64,000 bases of DNA from UBA8514 sp034933685 (GTDB lineage: Bacteria; Bacillota; Clostridia; Lachnospirales; Anaerotignaceae). Positions within the stretch are counted from its first letter, which is position 1, and every line of letters starts with the position of its first letter. Where the stretch lies: the NCBI GenBank assembly GCA_034933685.1, contig JAYFNB010000013.1:109244-173243 (forward strand), given 5' to 3'. Shown here piece after piece: positions 25,525-34,006 of this stretch. Under the pieces are notes generated by a model, which ran no database searches, was not told the DNA's origin, and saw only the letters and a list, made by a program, of their open reading frames with translations. Both the position numbers and the translations under genes were made by a program.

Positions 25525-26550
25525 ATGGAAAAGAAAAATATTGACTGGGAAAACATAGGTTTTTCCTATCATCAAACAGATAAACGATATGTTTCACATT
25601 ATAAAAATGGCAAATGGGATGATGGAGCTTTAACCACAGATGCTACTGTTGTACTTAATGAGTGTGCTGGTGTTTTACAGTACTGCCAAGAGGTTTTTGA
25701 AGGTTTAAAGGCATATAAAACAAAAGATGGTAGTATAGTTACATTTCGTCCTGACTTAAACGCAGAACGCATGATAAATTCCGCTAAGGGTTTGGAAATG
25801 CCACCTTTTCCAGAGGAAAGATTTTTAGATGCCATTGACCAGGTTGTAAAAGCCAATGCCGCTTGGGTTCCACCATATGGAACTGGAGCAACTCTCTATT
25901 TAAGACCTTATATGTTCGCTTCTGGTCCAGTAATAGGGGTAAAGCCTTCGGATGAATATGAGTTTCGATTATTCTGTACTCCTGTTGGCCCATACTTTAA
26001 AGGCGGAGCAAAACCATTAACCATTTGTATTAGCGATTTCGACCGCTCAGCACCAAATGGAACAGGTCATTTAAAGGCTGGTATAAATTATGCAATGAGT
26101 TTACACGCTTATGTAGTGGCACATCAGTTAGGATATGATGAAAATATGTTTTTGGATGCAGCAACCAGAACTTATGTAGAGGAAACAGGTGGTGCTAATT
26201 TCTTTTTTGTGACAAAAGATAATGAAATTGTAACACCAAAATCAGACACAATACTTCCATCTATTACAAAGCGATCTATGATTTATGTTGCAGAGCATTA
26301 TTTGGGTATAAAGGTAACAGAGAGGGCTGTAAAGCTCTCTGAATTATCAGAGTTTACGGAGTGTGGTTTGTGTGGAACAGCAGCAGTAATCTCACCTGTT
26401 GGCAAAATGGTAGATCATGGAAGAGAATTATGCTTTCCAAGTGGCATGGAGAAAATGGGATTCATTACCCAGAAGCTATACGATACACTTACAGGAATAC
26501 AATTAGGAACAATAGACGCACCAAAAGGATGGATACGAAAAATAGTTTAA
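25525..26550 (+). CDS. ilvE: Branched-chain amino acid aminotransferase
   Basis: 341-residue fold-type IV PLP enzyme of the longer (~340 aa) BCAT group. The catalytic Lys is in GHLKAGINYAMSL. YVEETGGANFFFV, CQEVFEGLKAY and LYLRPYMFASG are family signatures. It interconverts Leu, Ile and Val with their 2-oxo acids. It has its own promoter and terminators, so it is a single-gene unit. Together with brnQ it suggests active branched-chain amino acid metabolism. Confidence 0.9.
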   Translation: MEKKNIDWENIGFSYHQTDKRYVSHYKNGKWDDGALTTDATVVLNECAGVLQYCQEVFEGLKAYKTKDGSIVTFRPDLNAERMINSAKGLEMPPFPEERFLDAIDQVVKANAAWVPPYGTGATLYLRPYMFASGPVIGVKPSDEYEFRLFCTPVGPYFKGGAKPLTICISDFDRSAPNGTGHLKAGINYAMSLHAYVVAHQLGYDENMFLDAATRTYVEETGGANFFFVTKDNEIVTPKSDTILPSITKRSMIYVAEHYLGIKVTERAVKLSELSEFTECGLCGTAAVISPVGKMVDHGRELCFPSGMEKMGFITQKLYDTLTGIQLGTIDAPKGWIRKIV

Positions 26551-26613
26551 ATAATAATAAGTTCTTATATAGCCTTTCCTTAATATGTAAACATTCAAGA
26601 ATGAACAAAATGG

Positions 26614-26635
26614 CCAGAGAAACAAAAACCTCTGG
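26614..26635 (+). terminator. Weak terminator after ilvE
   Basis: A 6-bp stem CCAGAG/CTCTGG with a 10-base loop, then TTATTTTG. Confidence 0.4.
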
Positions 26636-26667
26636 TTATTTTGCGTTATATATTATCTTATATGAAA

Positions 26668-26699
26668 AACCTCTGTACATAATGATATATACAGAGGTT
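26668..26699 (-). terminator. Terminator of the monooxygenase gene
   Basis: A 10-bp stem AACCTCTGTA/TACAGAGGTT, with a T-run on the minus strand just beyond it. Confidence 0.65.
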
Positions 26700-26709
26700 C
26701 TCAATTGAA

Positions 26710-27000
26710 TTATACAACAGTATAAATCTTTACATCAGGGTCAGCGCTCCAAAGAGGCTTCAATCCTACAAAAACATCATTCTTGAACATTTCACTTGAA
26801 AGATAATCCTGTGCATGGTTAACACTGTCAAAGCCATGAAGCACTTGAACATCCTCGTCTCTAACCAACAGGTCTTTTGTCAATGCACCATTGATGGTAT
26901 CAAGGAATGGTTGACGGTAGTCAGTATAAATTTTAGCGGCTGCAGAACGGTTTTCATTTGAAATCTTCATAGTGATTTCGAGGTAAGCATTTACTTTCAT
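26710..27000 (-). CDS. Small antibiotic-biosynthesis-monooxygenase-fold protein
   Basis: 96 residues, starting MKVNAYLEITMKISNENRSA, with SAAAKIYTDYRQPFLDTI and VQVLHGFDSVNHAQDYL. The size and pattern suit a dimeric ferredoxin-like ABM/YgiN-type protein. The ATG at 27000 has a perfect AGGAGG; the much longer upstream extension of the frame is unlikely to be translated. It is divergent from an HxlR gene, a common pairing in which HxlR represses a quinone- or electrophile-responsive enzyme. Confidence 0.7.
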   Translation of the reverse strand: MKVNAYLEITMKISNENRSAAAKIYTDYRQPFLDTINGALTKDLLVRDEDVQVLHGFDSVNHAQDYLSSEMFKNDVFVGLKPLWSADPDVKIYTVV

Positions 27001-27118
27001 TTTAATTCCTCCTAGATAATTATTACTCGTGTTATGAGCTTTTTTAATTATATCCACATGGCTTTTATTCCTCAATATATAAGCAAAATTGTTAGTTGCT
27101 AATAAAATTATGAGTAAC

Positions 27119-27147
27119 TTGATTTTAAATAAGTAAGTTAATATAAT
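27119..27147 (+). promoter_or_regulatory. Promoter of the HxlR gene
   Basis: TTGATT (27119) and TATAAT (27142) with a 17-base spacer, 48 bases before the ATG. Confidence 0.65.
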
Positions 27148-27194
27148 AATGAATAAGCAAATAAACAATACGTTATAAATAAAGGAGTAGAAAA

Positions 27195-27581
27195 ATGTAT
27201 AAACCAAAGTTGGAAAAGGATATTCGTTGCCCATTGGAGTATGGTCTAGATATTTTTGGTGGAAAATGGAAATCACGTATTATATGTGTATTAGCTGAAA
27301 AAGGCGTTCTACGTTATAGTGAACTGCGAAGTGAAATGACAAATATTACGGATGCAGTTTTGGCATCCACTTTGAAAGGTCTAATAGCCGACCAGATTGT
27401 TAAAAGACAATCTTATGATGAGATTCCACCAAGAGTGGAGTATTGCCTTTCTGAAAAAGGAGAATCAGTTATTCCTATATTACAAAGCATTTGCAAGTGG
27501 TCTGGTGCATATCACAAGGAAGACAGCGAACTAGCAATGTCTCAGTGCCAAAAATGCGATTATGATTTTATGGCAGAATAG
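27195..27581 (+). CDS. HxlR-family transcriptional regulator
   Basis: 128-residue winged HTH with the HxlR pattern CPLEYGLDIFGGKWKSRIIC, LRYSELRSEM and IPPRVEYCLSEKG. Cys12, just before the helix, is where YodB/HypR-type members sense electrophiles, and a C-terminal CQKC pair is also present. It probably controls the divergent monooxygenase-like gene and itself in response to thiol-reactive or quinone stress. Confidence 0.88.
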   Translation: MYKPKLEKDIRCPLEYGLDIFGGKWKSRIICVLAEKGVLRYSELRSEMTNITDAVLASTLKGLIADQIVKRQSYDEIPPRVEYCLSEKGESVIPILQSICKWSGAYHKEDSELAMSQCQKCDYDFMAE

Positions 27582-27584
27582 CGA

Positions 27585-27628
27585 AAAATACTAAGTCACT
27601 AATAAAATCATTAGTGACTTAGTATTTT
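27585..27628 (+). terminator. Terminator after hxlR
   Basis: A perfect 18-bp stem (AAAATACTAAGTCACTAA and its complement) with an 8-base loop, ending in TTTT. Confidence 0.8.
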
Positions 27629-27683
27629 CTTAATATCTTGTTATTAAGCATTTATACTTTATAATAATAACTAATTCAGAGGA

Positions 27684-27710
27684 AAAGGAAGTCTTGTATA
27701 GACTTCCTTT
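27684..27710 (+). terminator. Second hairpin, leader of the sulfhydrylase gene
   Basis: An 11-bp stem AAAGGAAGTCT/AGACTTCCTTT with a 5-base loop, followed by ATTTTTC, 52 bases before the next ATG. It could be an attenuator. No S-box or T-box core is visible in the 180-base leader. Confidence 0.6.
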
Positions 27711-27762
27711 ATTTTTCTACGAAGAATTGAATAAATTTAAAAGATGAAAAGAGGAAGCGAAA

Positions 27763-29034
27763 ATGAGAGATGAAACAAGATGCCTTCATTCTGGTTATAA
27801 ACCTAAGAATTCTGAGCCGAGAGTGTTGCCTATTGTTCAAAGTACAACATATGTATATGATTCTACCCAAGAAGTAGCTGCCGTCTTTGATGACCCAATG
27901 AAATCACTTATTTATTCTAGATTTGGGAATCCAACGGTTATGGCTGTTGAAGATAAGATTGCAGAATTAGAGGGTGGTGTAGGAGCTATGTGTACTACAT
28001 CAGGGCAGGCAGCCATACTGATGACAATTCTTAACATATGTCAGGCAGGAGATAGCTTTATCAGTACCAGCGAAATATATGGTGGAACAGTCAATCTGTT
28101 TTCGCATACATTAAAAAGATTAGGGATTGATTGCATTTATGTGGATAAGGACATGACTGATGAGAAAATTGAACAAGCTTTTCAACCGAATACCAAATCT
28201 GTTTTTGGTGAAACCATAGCAAACCCTGCACTATCTGTTTTAGATATTGAGAGATTTTCGCGTATTGCACATAAGCACCATGTTCCGCTAATTGTAGACA
28301 ATACTTTTGCCACACCCATTTTGTGCAAACCAATTGAGTATGGTGCAGATATTGTAATCCACTCTACTTCTAAATATATGGATGGACATGCTGTTCAAAT
28401 TGGTGGTGTAATTGTTGATAGCGGATGCTTTGACTGGAAAAGCGGTAACTTTACAGAACTTGCAGAACCAGATGCGTCATATCATGGAATTGTATACACT
28501 GATGCATATAAAGAAAAAGCATTTATTACGAAAGCAAGAATGCAACTAATGAGAGATTTTGGTTGTTATCCTGCTGCTCATTCAGCCTTTTTACTTAATT
28601 TGGGTTTAGAAACACTAGCAGTGAGAATGAAGTCTTATTGTGACAATGCACTTAAAGTAGCAGAATATCTTGAAAACTGTAATAAGGTGGAATGGGTTAT
28701 TTATCCTGGATTAAAAAATGATAAAAATTATAGACTTGCTCAAAAATATTTAAAAGGTGCAAGTGGTGTAATTTCATTTATTATTGAAGGTGGGCGTGAT
28801 GCTGCAATGTATTTCATGAATTCTCTTGAACTTGCATCTAATGAGGTACATGTGGCAGACATACGCACCTGCGTTTTGCATCCTGCAAGCGAAACTCATA
28901 GACAACTTACAGACGAGCAATTGGATGCAGCAGGTATTCATGCAGGAATGATACGCATTTCAGTGGGACTGGAAAACATTAACGATATATTGGATGATTT
29001 AGAACAGGCGTTTTTAAAACTTGAAATGCAATGA
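27763..29034 (+). CDS. O-acetylhomoserine sulfhydrylase-type PLP enzyme
   Basis: 423 residues, the length typical of O-acetylhomoserine aminocarboxypropyltransferase (MetY) rather than the ~390 of cystathionine lyases. Signatures are TRCLHSGYKPKN, SRFGNPTVMAVEDKIAELEG, VDNTFATPIL and the PLP Lys in HSTSKYMDGHA. MetY makes homocysteine from O-acetylhomoserine and sulfide; a methionine gamma-lyase activity is also possible. A LysE-type exporter follows 30 bases later. Confidence 0.83.
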   Translation: MRDETRCLHSGYKPKNSEPRVLPIVQSTTYVYDSTQEVAAVFDDPMKSLIYSRFGNPTVMAVEDKIAELEGGVGAMCTTSGQAAILMTILNICQAGDSFISTSEIYGGTVNLFSHTLKRLGIDCIYVDKDMTDEKIEQAFQPNTKSVFGETIANPALSVLDIERFSRIAHKHHVPLIVDNTFATPILCKPIEYGADIVIHSTSKYMDGHAVQIGGVIVDSGCFDWKSGNFTELAEPDASYHGIVYTDAYKEKAFITKARMQLMRDFGCYPAAHSAFLLNLGLETLAVRMKSYCDNALKVAEYLENCNKVEWVIYPGLKNDKNYRLAQKYLKGASGVISFIIEGGRDAAMYFMNSLELASNEVHVADIRTCVLHPASETHRQLTDEQLDAAGIHAGMIRISVGLENINDILDDLEQAFLKLEMQ

Positions 29035-29064
29035 TAATTAAAATTTTACGAAGGAGGAAAGTTT

Positions 29065-29655
29065 ATGCCGTATACTATTGTCGGCTCATTAGCCATTTAT
29101 ATGCTCATAAGCTCACTTACACCTGGGCCTGGAAACATTCTTGCCTTAAACACAATGACACGTTACGGATGGGCGAACGGAAAGAAAGTACTATTAGGTA
29201 TTTGTGTTGGTTATTTTGCAGTGCAAACTATCTGTGTAATTGGAGTTTACGGAATGAGCCGCCACCTAAATGAAGCATTAGCATGGATGAAATACTTCGG
29301 TGCCGCTTATCTTGTGTGGTTAGCAATACATATAATTAGAAGTAAGGTGGATTTTACCAATGAAGAAAAACCACCATCTTTTTTAAGCGGTTTTTTGTTG
29401 CAATTAATTAATGTGAAGATATATTTTTACGGAATGAGTGTTTTAAGTGGCTATATTGTGCCTTACTATTCATCGCTGATAGCTATGGTGATATCAGCAA
29501 CATCAATTTTACTGTTGGGTTGTTTTGCAACGGTAACATGGGCTGTAATGGGAATCAAAATTAAAAATACCTATATACAGCATTTCAAGTTAATCAATGT
29601 GATTTTTGGAGCATTTTTAATTTTCTGTGCTTGGAATCTATTATTAGATGTATAA
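29065..29655 (+). CDS. LysE-family amino acid exporter
   Basis: 196 residues, about six hydrophobic segments, with the LysE/RhtB motif SSLTPGPGNILALNTM at the N terminus. These proteins export Lys, Thr, homoserine, Cys or Leu. Co-transcription with the MetY-like gene suggests export of a sulfur amino acid or homoserine. AGGAGG precedes the ATG. Confidence 0.85.
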   Translation: MPYTIVGSLAIYMLISSLTPGPGNILALNTMTRYGWANGKKVLLGICVGYFAVQTICVIGVYGMSRHLNEALAWMKYFGAAYLVWLAIHIIRSKVDFTNEEKPPSFLSGFLLQLINVKIYFYGMSVLSGYIVPYYSSLIAMVISATSILLLGCFATVTWAVMGIKIKNTYIQHFKLINVIFGAFLIFCAWNLLLDV

Positions 29656-29740
29656 ACAAAGCCAAATGGTAAATTCGCAAGAGGCAAATCTGAATTAGCG
29701 ATATAAGCAAAAACTTATACTTATAACCCAAAATACGAAT

Positions 29741-29769
29741 TTGACATTATAACACTATAGTTGTAAACT
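29741..29769 (+). promoter_or_regulatory. Promoter of the first lactonase operon
   Basis: A perfect TTGACA (29741) and TAAACT (29764) with a 17-base spacer, 50 bases before the ATG. The -35 box is embedded in CGAATTTGAC, nearly repeated as CGAATTGGAC at 32749 in front of the TRAP operon, which hints at a shared regulator. Confidence 0.65.
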
Positions 29770-29819
29770 AAAAGCACCTAATCGAAAAAGACATTTTCAA
29801 CTTCAAGAGGAGTTGTAAA

Positions 29820-30869
29820 ATGAAAAAATTTGTATATGTTGGATGCAGAACAACTAGAGAAAGAAATGCAAGAGGGAAAGGCTTAAAGGTGTACCAAGTT
29901 CTTGATGACGAAAATTGGAAAGAGGTTCAGACGTTATACGATGAAAAAAATCCATCCTATCAGTGTATAGATAAAACTGGGAAATACCTCTATTCTGTAC
30001 ATGGTGATTCCGATTTTGTCTCTGCTTTTAAAATAAACCTTGAAGAAGGCATATTAACGCATATTAATACAATAGAGGGTGTTGGTAAAAATCCTGTATT
30101 TATTACTGTTGATAACACAAATGAATTCTTGTATGCGGCGTCTTTACAGGGAGGACAAATTAGTGTAATAAAACGGAATTTAGATGGAGGAATTTCATTT
30201 CCAATTTTCAGTGAAAGACTTTGCGGTAAAACGGATGAAAGTGTTTCTCTTGCCCATCAATGTCTTTGGGATAAGAATATGAAATTCTTATTTGTACCGG
30301 CACAGGGAAGAGGTGTTGGGTTTGGAGAGATAAATGTATTTAAAAAACAAGAGGACGGAAGCCTTATAAGTACTGATTGTGTTTTCACAAGAGAAGTAGA
30401 TGAACCAAGGCATTTGGCAATTCATAATAATAATAGGTTTCTTTATTGTGTAAACGAAAAAGGGAACTCTGTAACCTTTTATATATTTGATGAGGGAAAG
30501 GGAAAGCTTACACCAAAACAAATTGTACCATCACTTCCTGAAACATATGTAGGTGAAGGGCAAGCCAGTGCTATTATAATTAGTATGGATGGGAAGTACT
30601 TGTATCAATCTAACCGAATTCATGACAGTATAACAGTATATTCTATTGATGAAAAAACCGGTTATATTAAGGCTATTGCAAATGTTTCGTGTCTTGGAAA
30701 AACGCCAAGATTTATGACGCTTAATCCAGAAGGGACTGAACTTGTTGTTGCAAATGAAGATAGTGATGACATCAGGATTTTTAAATTAAATAATCAAGGC
30801 ATACCAGAGTATTCAGGAAAGGTTATATTTACAGAAAGCCCTGTTTGTATTACCTTTGGGTATTTTTAA
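29820..30869 (+). CDS. Lactonase-family beta-propeller protein (copy 1)
   Basis: 349 residues of the seven-bladed Pgl/carboxymuconate-lactonizing type (lactonase family). The family repeat is seen as GKYLYSVHG, NEFLYAASLQGG and KYLYQSNRIHDSI, with conserved LAHQCLWD and DEPRHLAIH. Members hydrolyse lactones such as 6-phosphogluconolactone or catalyse the reverse cyclisation. A paralogue is at 57605. It overlaps or abuts the DUF6282 gene, suggesting that a lactone intermediate is processed by both. Confidence 0.85.
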   Translation: MKKFVYVGCRTTRERNARGKGLKVYQVLDDENWKEVQTLYDEKNPSYQCIDKTGKYLYSVHGDSDFVSAFKINLEEGILTHINTIEGVGKNPVFITVDNTNEFLYAASLQGGQISVIKRNLDGGISFPIFSERLCGKTDESVSLAHQCLWDKNMKFLFVPAQGRGVGFGEINVFKKQEDGSLISTDCVFTREVDEPRHLAIHNNNRFLYCVNEKGNSVTFYIFDEGKGKLTPKQIVPSLPETYVGEGQASAIIISMDGKYLYQSNRIHDSITVYSIDEKTGYIKAIANVSCLGKTPRFMTLNPEGTELVVANEDSDDIRIFKLNNQGIPEYSGKVIFTESPVCITFGYF

Positions 30870-30883
30870 GTGGGGTGTTTCTG

Positions 30884-31735
30884 ATGGGTACAAATTATTT
30901 AGATGGAGTTATTGATACTCATGTCCATTCTTCACCAGATGTAAGACAGAGAAAAATGAACGATTTTGAAATAATGCAAGAGTCTGCAAAAAGAAACGTG
31001 AGGGCAGTTGTGATAAAAAGCCATCATATGGAAACTGCGGCCAGGGCTGCATTAATCAATGAAATTAACAGTAGGTGTAATAATAAAAACCATTTTCAAA
31101 TGTTTGGTGGAATTACCCTAAACACTCAAGTTGGTGGATTAAACCCTTATGCTGTTGAAGCCTCACTAAAATTAGGGGGAAAAATTGTATGGATGCCTAC
31201 ACTCGAATCTGAATTTTCTATGAAAAAACAAGGAAAAAGTGGTGGTGTTGCCTGCGTAAGGAACGGCAGAGTTGTAGACGAACTAATTCCCATTTTAAGA
31301 TTGATTAAGGATTACGAAGCTGCACTAGCAACCGGGCATTTATCCCCGGAAGAAATTTTTTCTGTTGTTGAAACGGCAAAAAATATGGGCATGAACAAAA
31401 TTATAATTTCCCATCCTGAGTCAAATCTAGTGGGTTTAACCATTGAACAACAGTTTATGTTGGCAAGGGATTATGATGTAATGCTTGAGCATTGCTATGC
31501 ACAGCCGGTAGGTGAAGGAAAATATAGCCTTAATTTTGAAACAAACCTTGAAGCAATAAAGTTTATTGGAAGCAAAAATACCATTATTGCTACAGATGCA
31601 GGACAAATTCAAAATCCATATTGGTATGATTCTCTTAGTGAATCCATTAAATACTTAAGCGACAATGGAGTTAGTAGCAAGGATTTAGATTTAATGACAA
31701 AAGTAAATCCTGCAAAAATATTAGGAATTATATAA
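30884..31735 (+). CDS. DUF6282-family amidohydrolase-like protein
   Basis: 283-residue TIM-barrel hydrolase. The HxH motif is DTHVHSSPD, then VIKSHHME, TGHLSPEEIF, IISHPE and IATDAGQ follow, giving the His and Asp ligands of a metal-dependent amidohydrolase. The family has no assigned reaction known to me. Its place directly after the lactonase gene suggests lactone or cyclic acid hydrolysis. The ATG at 30884 is 14 bases after the lactonase stop and gives the expected N terminus. Confidence 0.78.
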   Translation: MGTNYLDGVIDTHVHSSPDVRQRKMNDFEIMQESAKRNVRAVVIKSHHMETAARAALINEINSRCNNKNHFQMFGGITLNTQVGGLNPYAVEASLKLGGKIVWMPTLESEFSMKKQGKSGGVACVRNGRVVDELIPILRLIKDYEAALATGHLSPEEIFSVVETAKNMGMNKIIISHPESNLVGLTIEQQFMLARDYDVMLEHCYAQPVGEGKYSLNFETNLEAIKFIGSKNTIIATDAGQIQNPYWYDSLSESIKYLSDNGVSSKDLDLMTKVNPAKILGII

Positions 31736-31737
31736 AC

Positions 31738-31784
31738 AAAGAATGCGGTCAGGTATAAATTAATTATACTTGACCGCATTCTTT
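31738..31784. terminator. Bidirectional terminator
   Basis: A 20-bp stem (AAAGAATGCGGTCAGGTATA, one wobble) with a 7-base loop, between the convergent DUF6282 and LysR genes. Confidence 0.85.
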
Positions 31785-31789
31785 ATTGT

Positions 31790-32698
31790 TTATTTAAGCT
31801 TTTCTAGTGTTAGGCGAACGTGTTCAAAAAATAACTCCATGGCATGAGTTTTATGCTTGTCCTTATGATAGCATATGCCTAATGACCAAAATATTCCGTT
31901 ATCACCCAAAGGATAATAAATTGGAGGGTATGAAAGGGGAATTAAAGAGATAGCAAGTTTTGTAACAAAACAAACGCCTGTGCCAGATGCAACAATTCTG
32001 TGGGCAAGGTCAACGTTGCTGGTTTCAAGCATAATTTTAGGCTCGAAATTATAGTCTGAAAACAACTTTTTAGAAAGTGTCCGCAGTCGGTGTCCTTTTT
32101 TCATAAGGATAAAAGGCTGGTCTTTAAATGCTTCGAAAGAAAGGATTTTTTTGTCATCATTAAGTAATGAATTAATTTCATTATCTTTTGGTACCGCCAA
32201 ATAAATTTCTTCCTTAATAAGTGGAAAAAAATCAATCATCGGAATATTTGAACTAGATACCATTACGGAAAAATCAATCTCGCCCTTTAAAATCAATTCG
32301 TCTAATTCGTAAGATTTTGCTTCTTTTAGTAAAATTTCTATATTAGGGTATTTAGACATAAATTCAGGCAAAAGGGTTGGCAAAAGCTGAATACTTCTGT
32401 TTTCTGGAATTCCTATAATTAATCTGCCGGTATCATTTTTTTCAATATTCTCAAAAAGCTTATTAGCCTCTTCATAGTCAAAAAAAATTTTCTTTACATA
32501 CTCCAAATATTTTTCTCCAAGAAAGGTTGGTTTTAGTGGTTGAACGGAACGGTCAAAAATTGGAGCACCAAGTTCTTCTTCAAGCTTAAGAAGCTGTTGA
32601 CTAAGAGCAGATTGTGATATAAATAATTTTTTTGCTGCCTTTGAAACATTTCCAGTCTCATAAATGCTTAGAATATATTCAAACTGTTTAAAATTCAT
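31790..32698 (-). CDS. LysR-family regulator of the first TRAP operon
   Basis: 302 residues with an N-terminal HTH (YETGNVSKAAKKLFISQSAL, LSQQLLKLEEELGAPIFDRS) and a ligand-binding domain. It is divergent from the TAXI-TRAP genes, the standard layout for a LysR activator. It is most similar in style to the LysR at 46400 (both have QPFILL/MKKGHxxR-type segments), suggesting related ligands. Confidence 0.9.
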   Translation of the reverse strand: MNFKQFEYILSIYETGNVSKAAKKLFISQSALSQQLLKLEEELGAPIFDRSVQPLKPTFLGEKYLEYVKKIFFDYEEANKLFENIEKNDTGRLIIGIPENRSIQLLPTLLPEFMSKYPNIEILLKEAKSYELDELILKGEIDFSVMVSSSNIPMIDFFPLIKEEIYLAVPKDNEINSLLNDDKKILSFEAFKDQPFILMKKGHRLRTLSKKLFSDYNFEPKIMLETSNVDLAHRIVASGTGVCFVTKLAISLIPLSYPPIYYPLGDNGIFWSLGICYHKDKHKTHAMELFFEHVRLTLEKLK

Positions 32699-32712
32699 AT
32701 AATTACCTCCGT

Positions 32713-32782
32713 GATATTAGGATTTTCTTATGACGAATATCAAAAATGCGAATTGGACTAATGAATGGTTATATGGTACACT
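32713..32782 (+). promoter_or_regulatory. LysR operator and promoter of the first TRAP operon
   Basis: The GATATT...AATATC inverted repeat (32713, 32736) lies in the divergent intergenic region. TTGGAC (32753) and TACACT (32777), 18 bases apart, form the likely promoter for the binding-protein gene. CGAATTGGAC at 32749 echoes the 29736 promoter. Confidence 0.5.
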
Positions 32783-32930
32783 AAAACAGTAAAAAACACA
32801 ATTTAATTATGAAAAAATTTTGTTTTAAGAAAGTTGGAATTGTTTTTTTATCATCGATTGGGTGTTTTTGATGAAAAGGATTGTGTTAAATGCAGTTGGT
32901 CTGGTAAATAAATCAATTAGGAGGGTTATT

Positions 32931-33986
32931 ATGAAAAAATATTTTACAAAAGGATTAGCAGTGGTTACAGCAGTAACAATGATGTTGTCTTTGGCAGCTT
33001 GTTCAAGTGGAAATTCCAGCAATAGCACAGGTGATTCCGCACCAACAGAGAATGAAGCGAGTTCAGATACTCCAGTGTACATGACCTTTGGTGCTTCTCC
33101 ATCAAGCTCTCAATTTTATACATATTGGACAGCAGTAGGCCAAACACTTATGAGTGTTTATCCTAATTATAAAGTGGATGTCTCTGAAACACAGGGCGCT
33201 GTAGATTCAACAAACAGGGTTGTGGCTGGTGACCTTGAGATGGGCATTTCAACCAGTGCAACAGATTATGAAAATTTTAATGGTACAGGAACTTGGGAAG
33301 GAGAACCACATGACCAATCAAGACTTCTTTGGTACTTTGATGAATCACCAATACAGATTGTTGTTGGTAAAGATTCTGGTATTAGTAGCTTTTCGGATTT
33401 AAGTGGCAAAAGATTTGGACCTGGTGGAACAGGTACTTCTTGTGCAACAATAGTAAAAACAATGCTTGAAGTATTAGACGTTGATGCAGAACTTTTTGAA
33501 GCAGGGCAAGGAGACATCAAAGATGCTGTTATAGACAGGCAAATTGTTGGTGGTGCAAAAGCAGGCATTGCAGGAGATAGCTTTGTTATGGAAATTGGGG
33601 CAAGTATTCCAATAGATATTATTTCATTTACGGATGAAGAGATTGAAAAAATTTGTGCAGAAATTCCTTATGTAGTACCAGCCACTATTCCAGCAGGCAC
33701 ATATGAAGGTATTGATTATGATGTAAATACAATACAAATTTTACAAGGTTCACAGGCAACAAAAGATTTATCACAAGAAATGGGATATAAATTTGTAAAG
33801 GCAATGTTTGAGGATGGATTTGACGTATGGTCAGTAGCATACCCACAGGGGGCAGAAAAAGATCTTGCAAAATTAACATTGCAGTCACCAATCCCACTTC
33901 ATGCTGGTACAGTACAGTATTTTGTTGAAAAGGGCTATGATGTACCAGAAGAATTGATTCCAGATGAATATGTTGCAGTAAACTAA
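32931..33986 (+). CDS. TAXI-family TRAP transporter solute-binding lipoprotein (copy 1)
   Basis: 351 residues. A lipoprotein signal peptide ends at Cys24 in LSLAACSSG. The mature part matches TAXI solute receptors (FGPGGTGTSCATIVKTMLEV, PIDIISFTDEEI, HAGTVQYFVEKGYDVPEEL). It would capture an organic acid outside the membrane and hand it to the permease encoded 20 bases downstream. The ATG at 32931 after AGGAGGG fits the signal peptide; earlier starts do not. Confidence 0.9.
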   Translation: MKKYFTKGLAVVTAVTMMLSLAACSSGNSSNSTGDSAPTENEASSDTPVYMTFGASPSSSQFYTYWTAVGQTLMSVYPNYKVDVSETQGAVDSTNRVVAGDLEMGISTSATDYENFNGTGTWEGEPHDQSRLLWYFDESPIQIVVGKDSGISSFSDLSGKRFGPGGTGTSCATIVKTMLEVLDVDAELFEAGQGDIKDAVIDRQIVGGAKAGIAGDSFVMEIGASIPIDIISFTDEEIEKICAEIPYVVPATIPAGTYEGIDYDVNTIQILQGSQATKDLSQEMGYKFVKAMFEDGFDVWSVAYPQGAEKDLAKLTLQSPIPLHAGTVQYFVEKGYDVPEELIPDEYVAVN

Positions 33987-34006
33987 TGTAGAAATGAGGT
34001 ATTGCG

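Noticed and set aside
27001..27276. N-terminal extension of the small monooxygenase to 188 residues
   Set aside because: The extension overlaps the divergent HxlR gene and its promoter, while a perfect AGGAGG precedes the ATG at 27000.
27585..27763. SAM (S-box) or T-box riboswitch ahead of the MetY-like gene
   Set aside because: Two hairpins are present but no S-box core or T-box sequence could be found.
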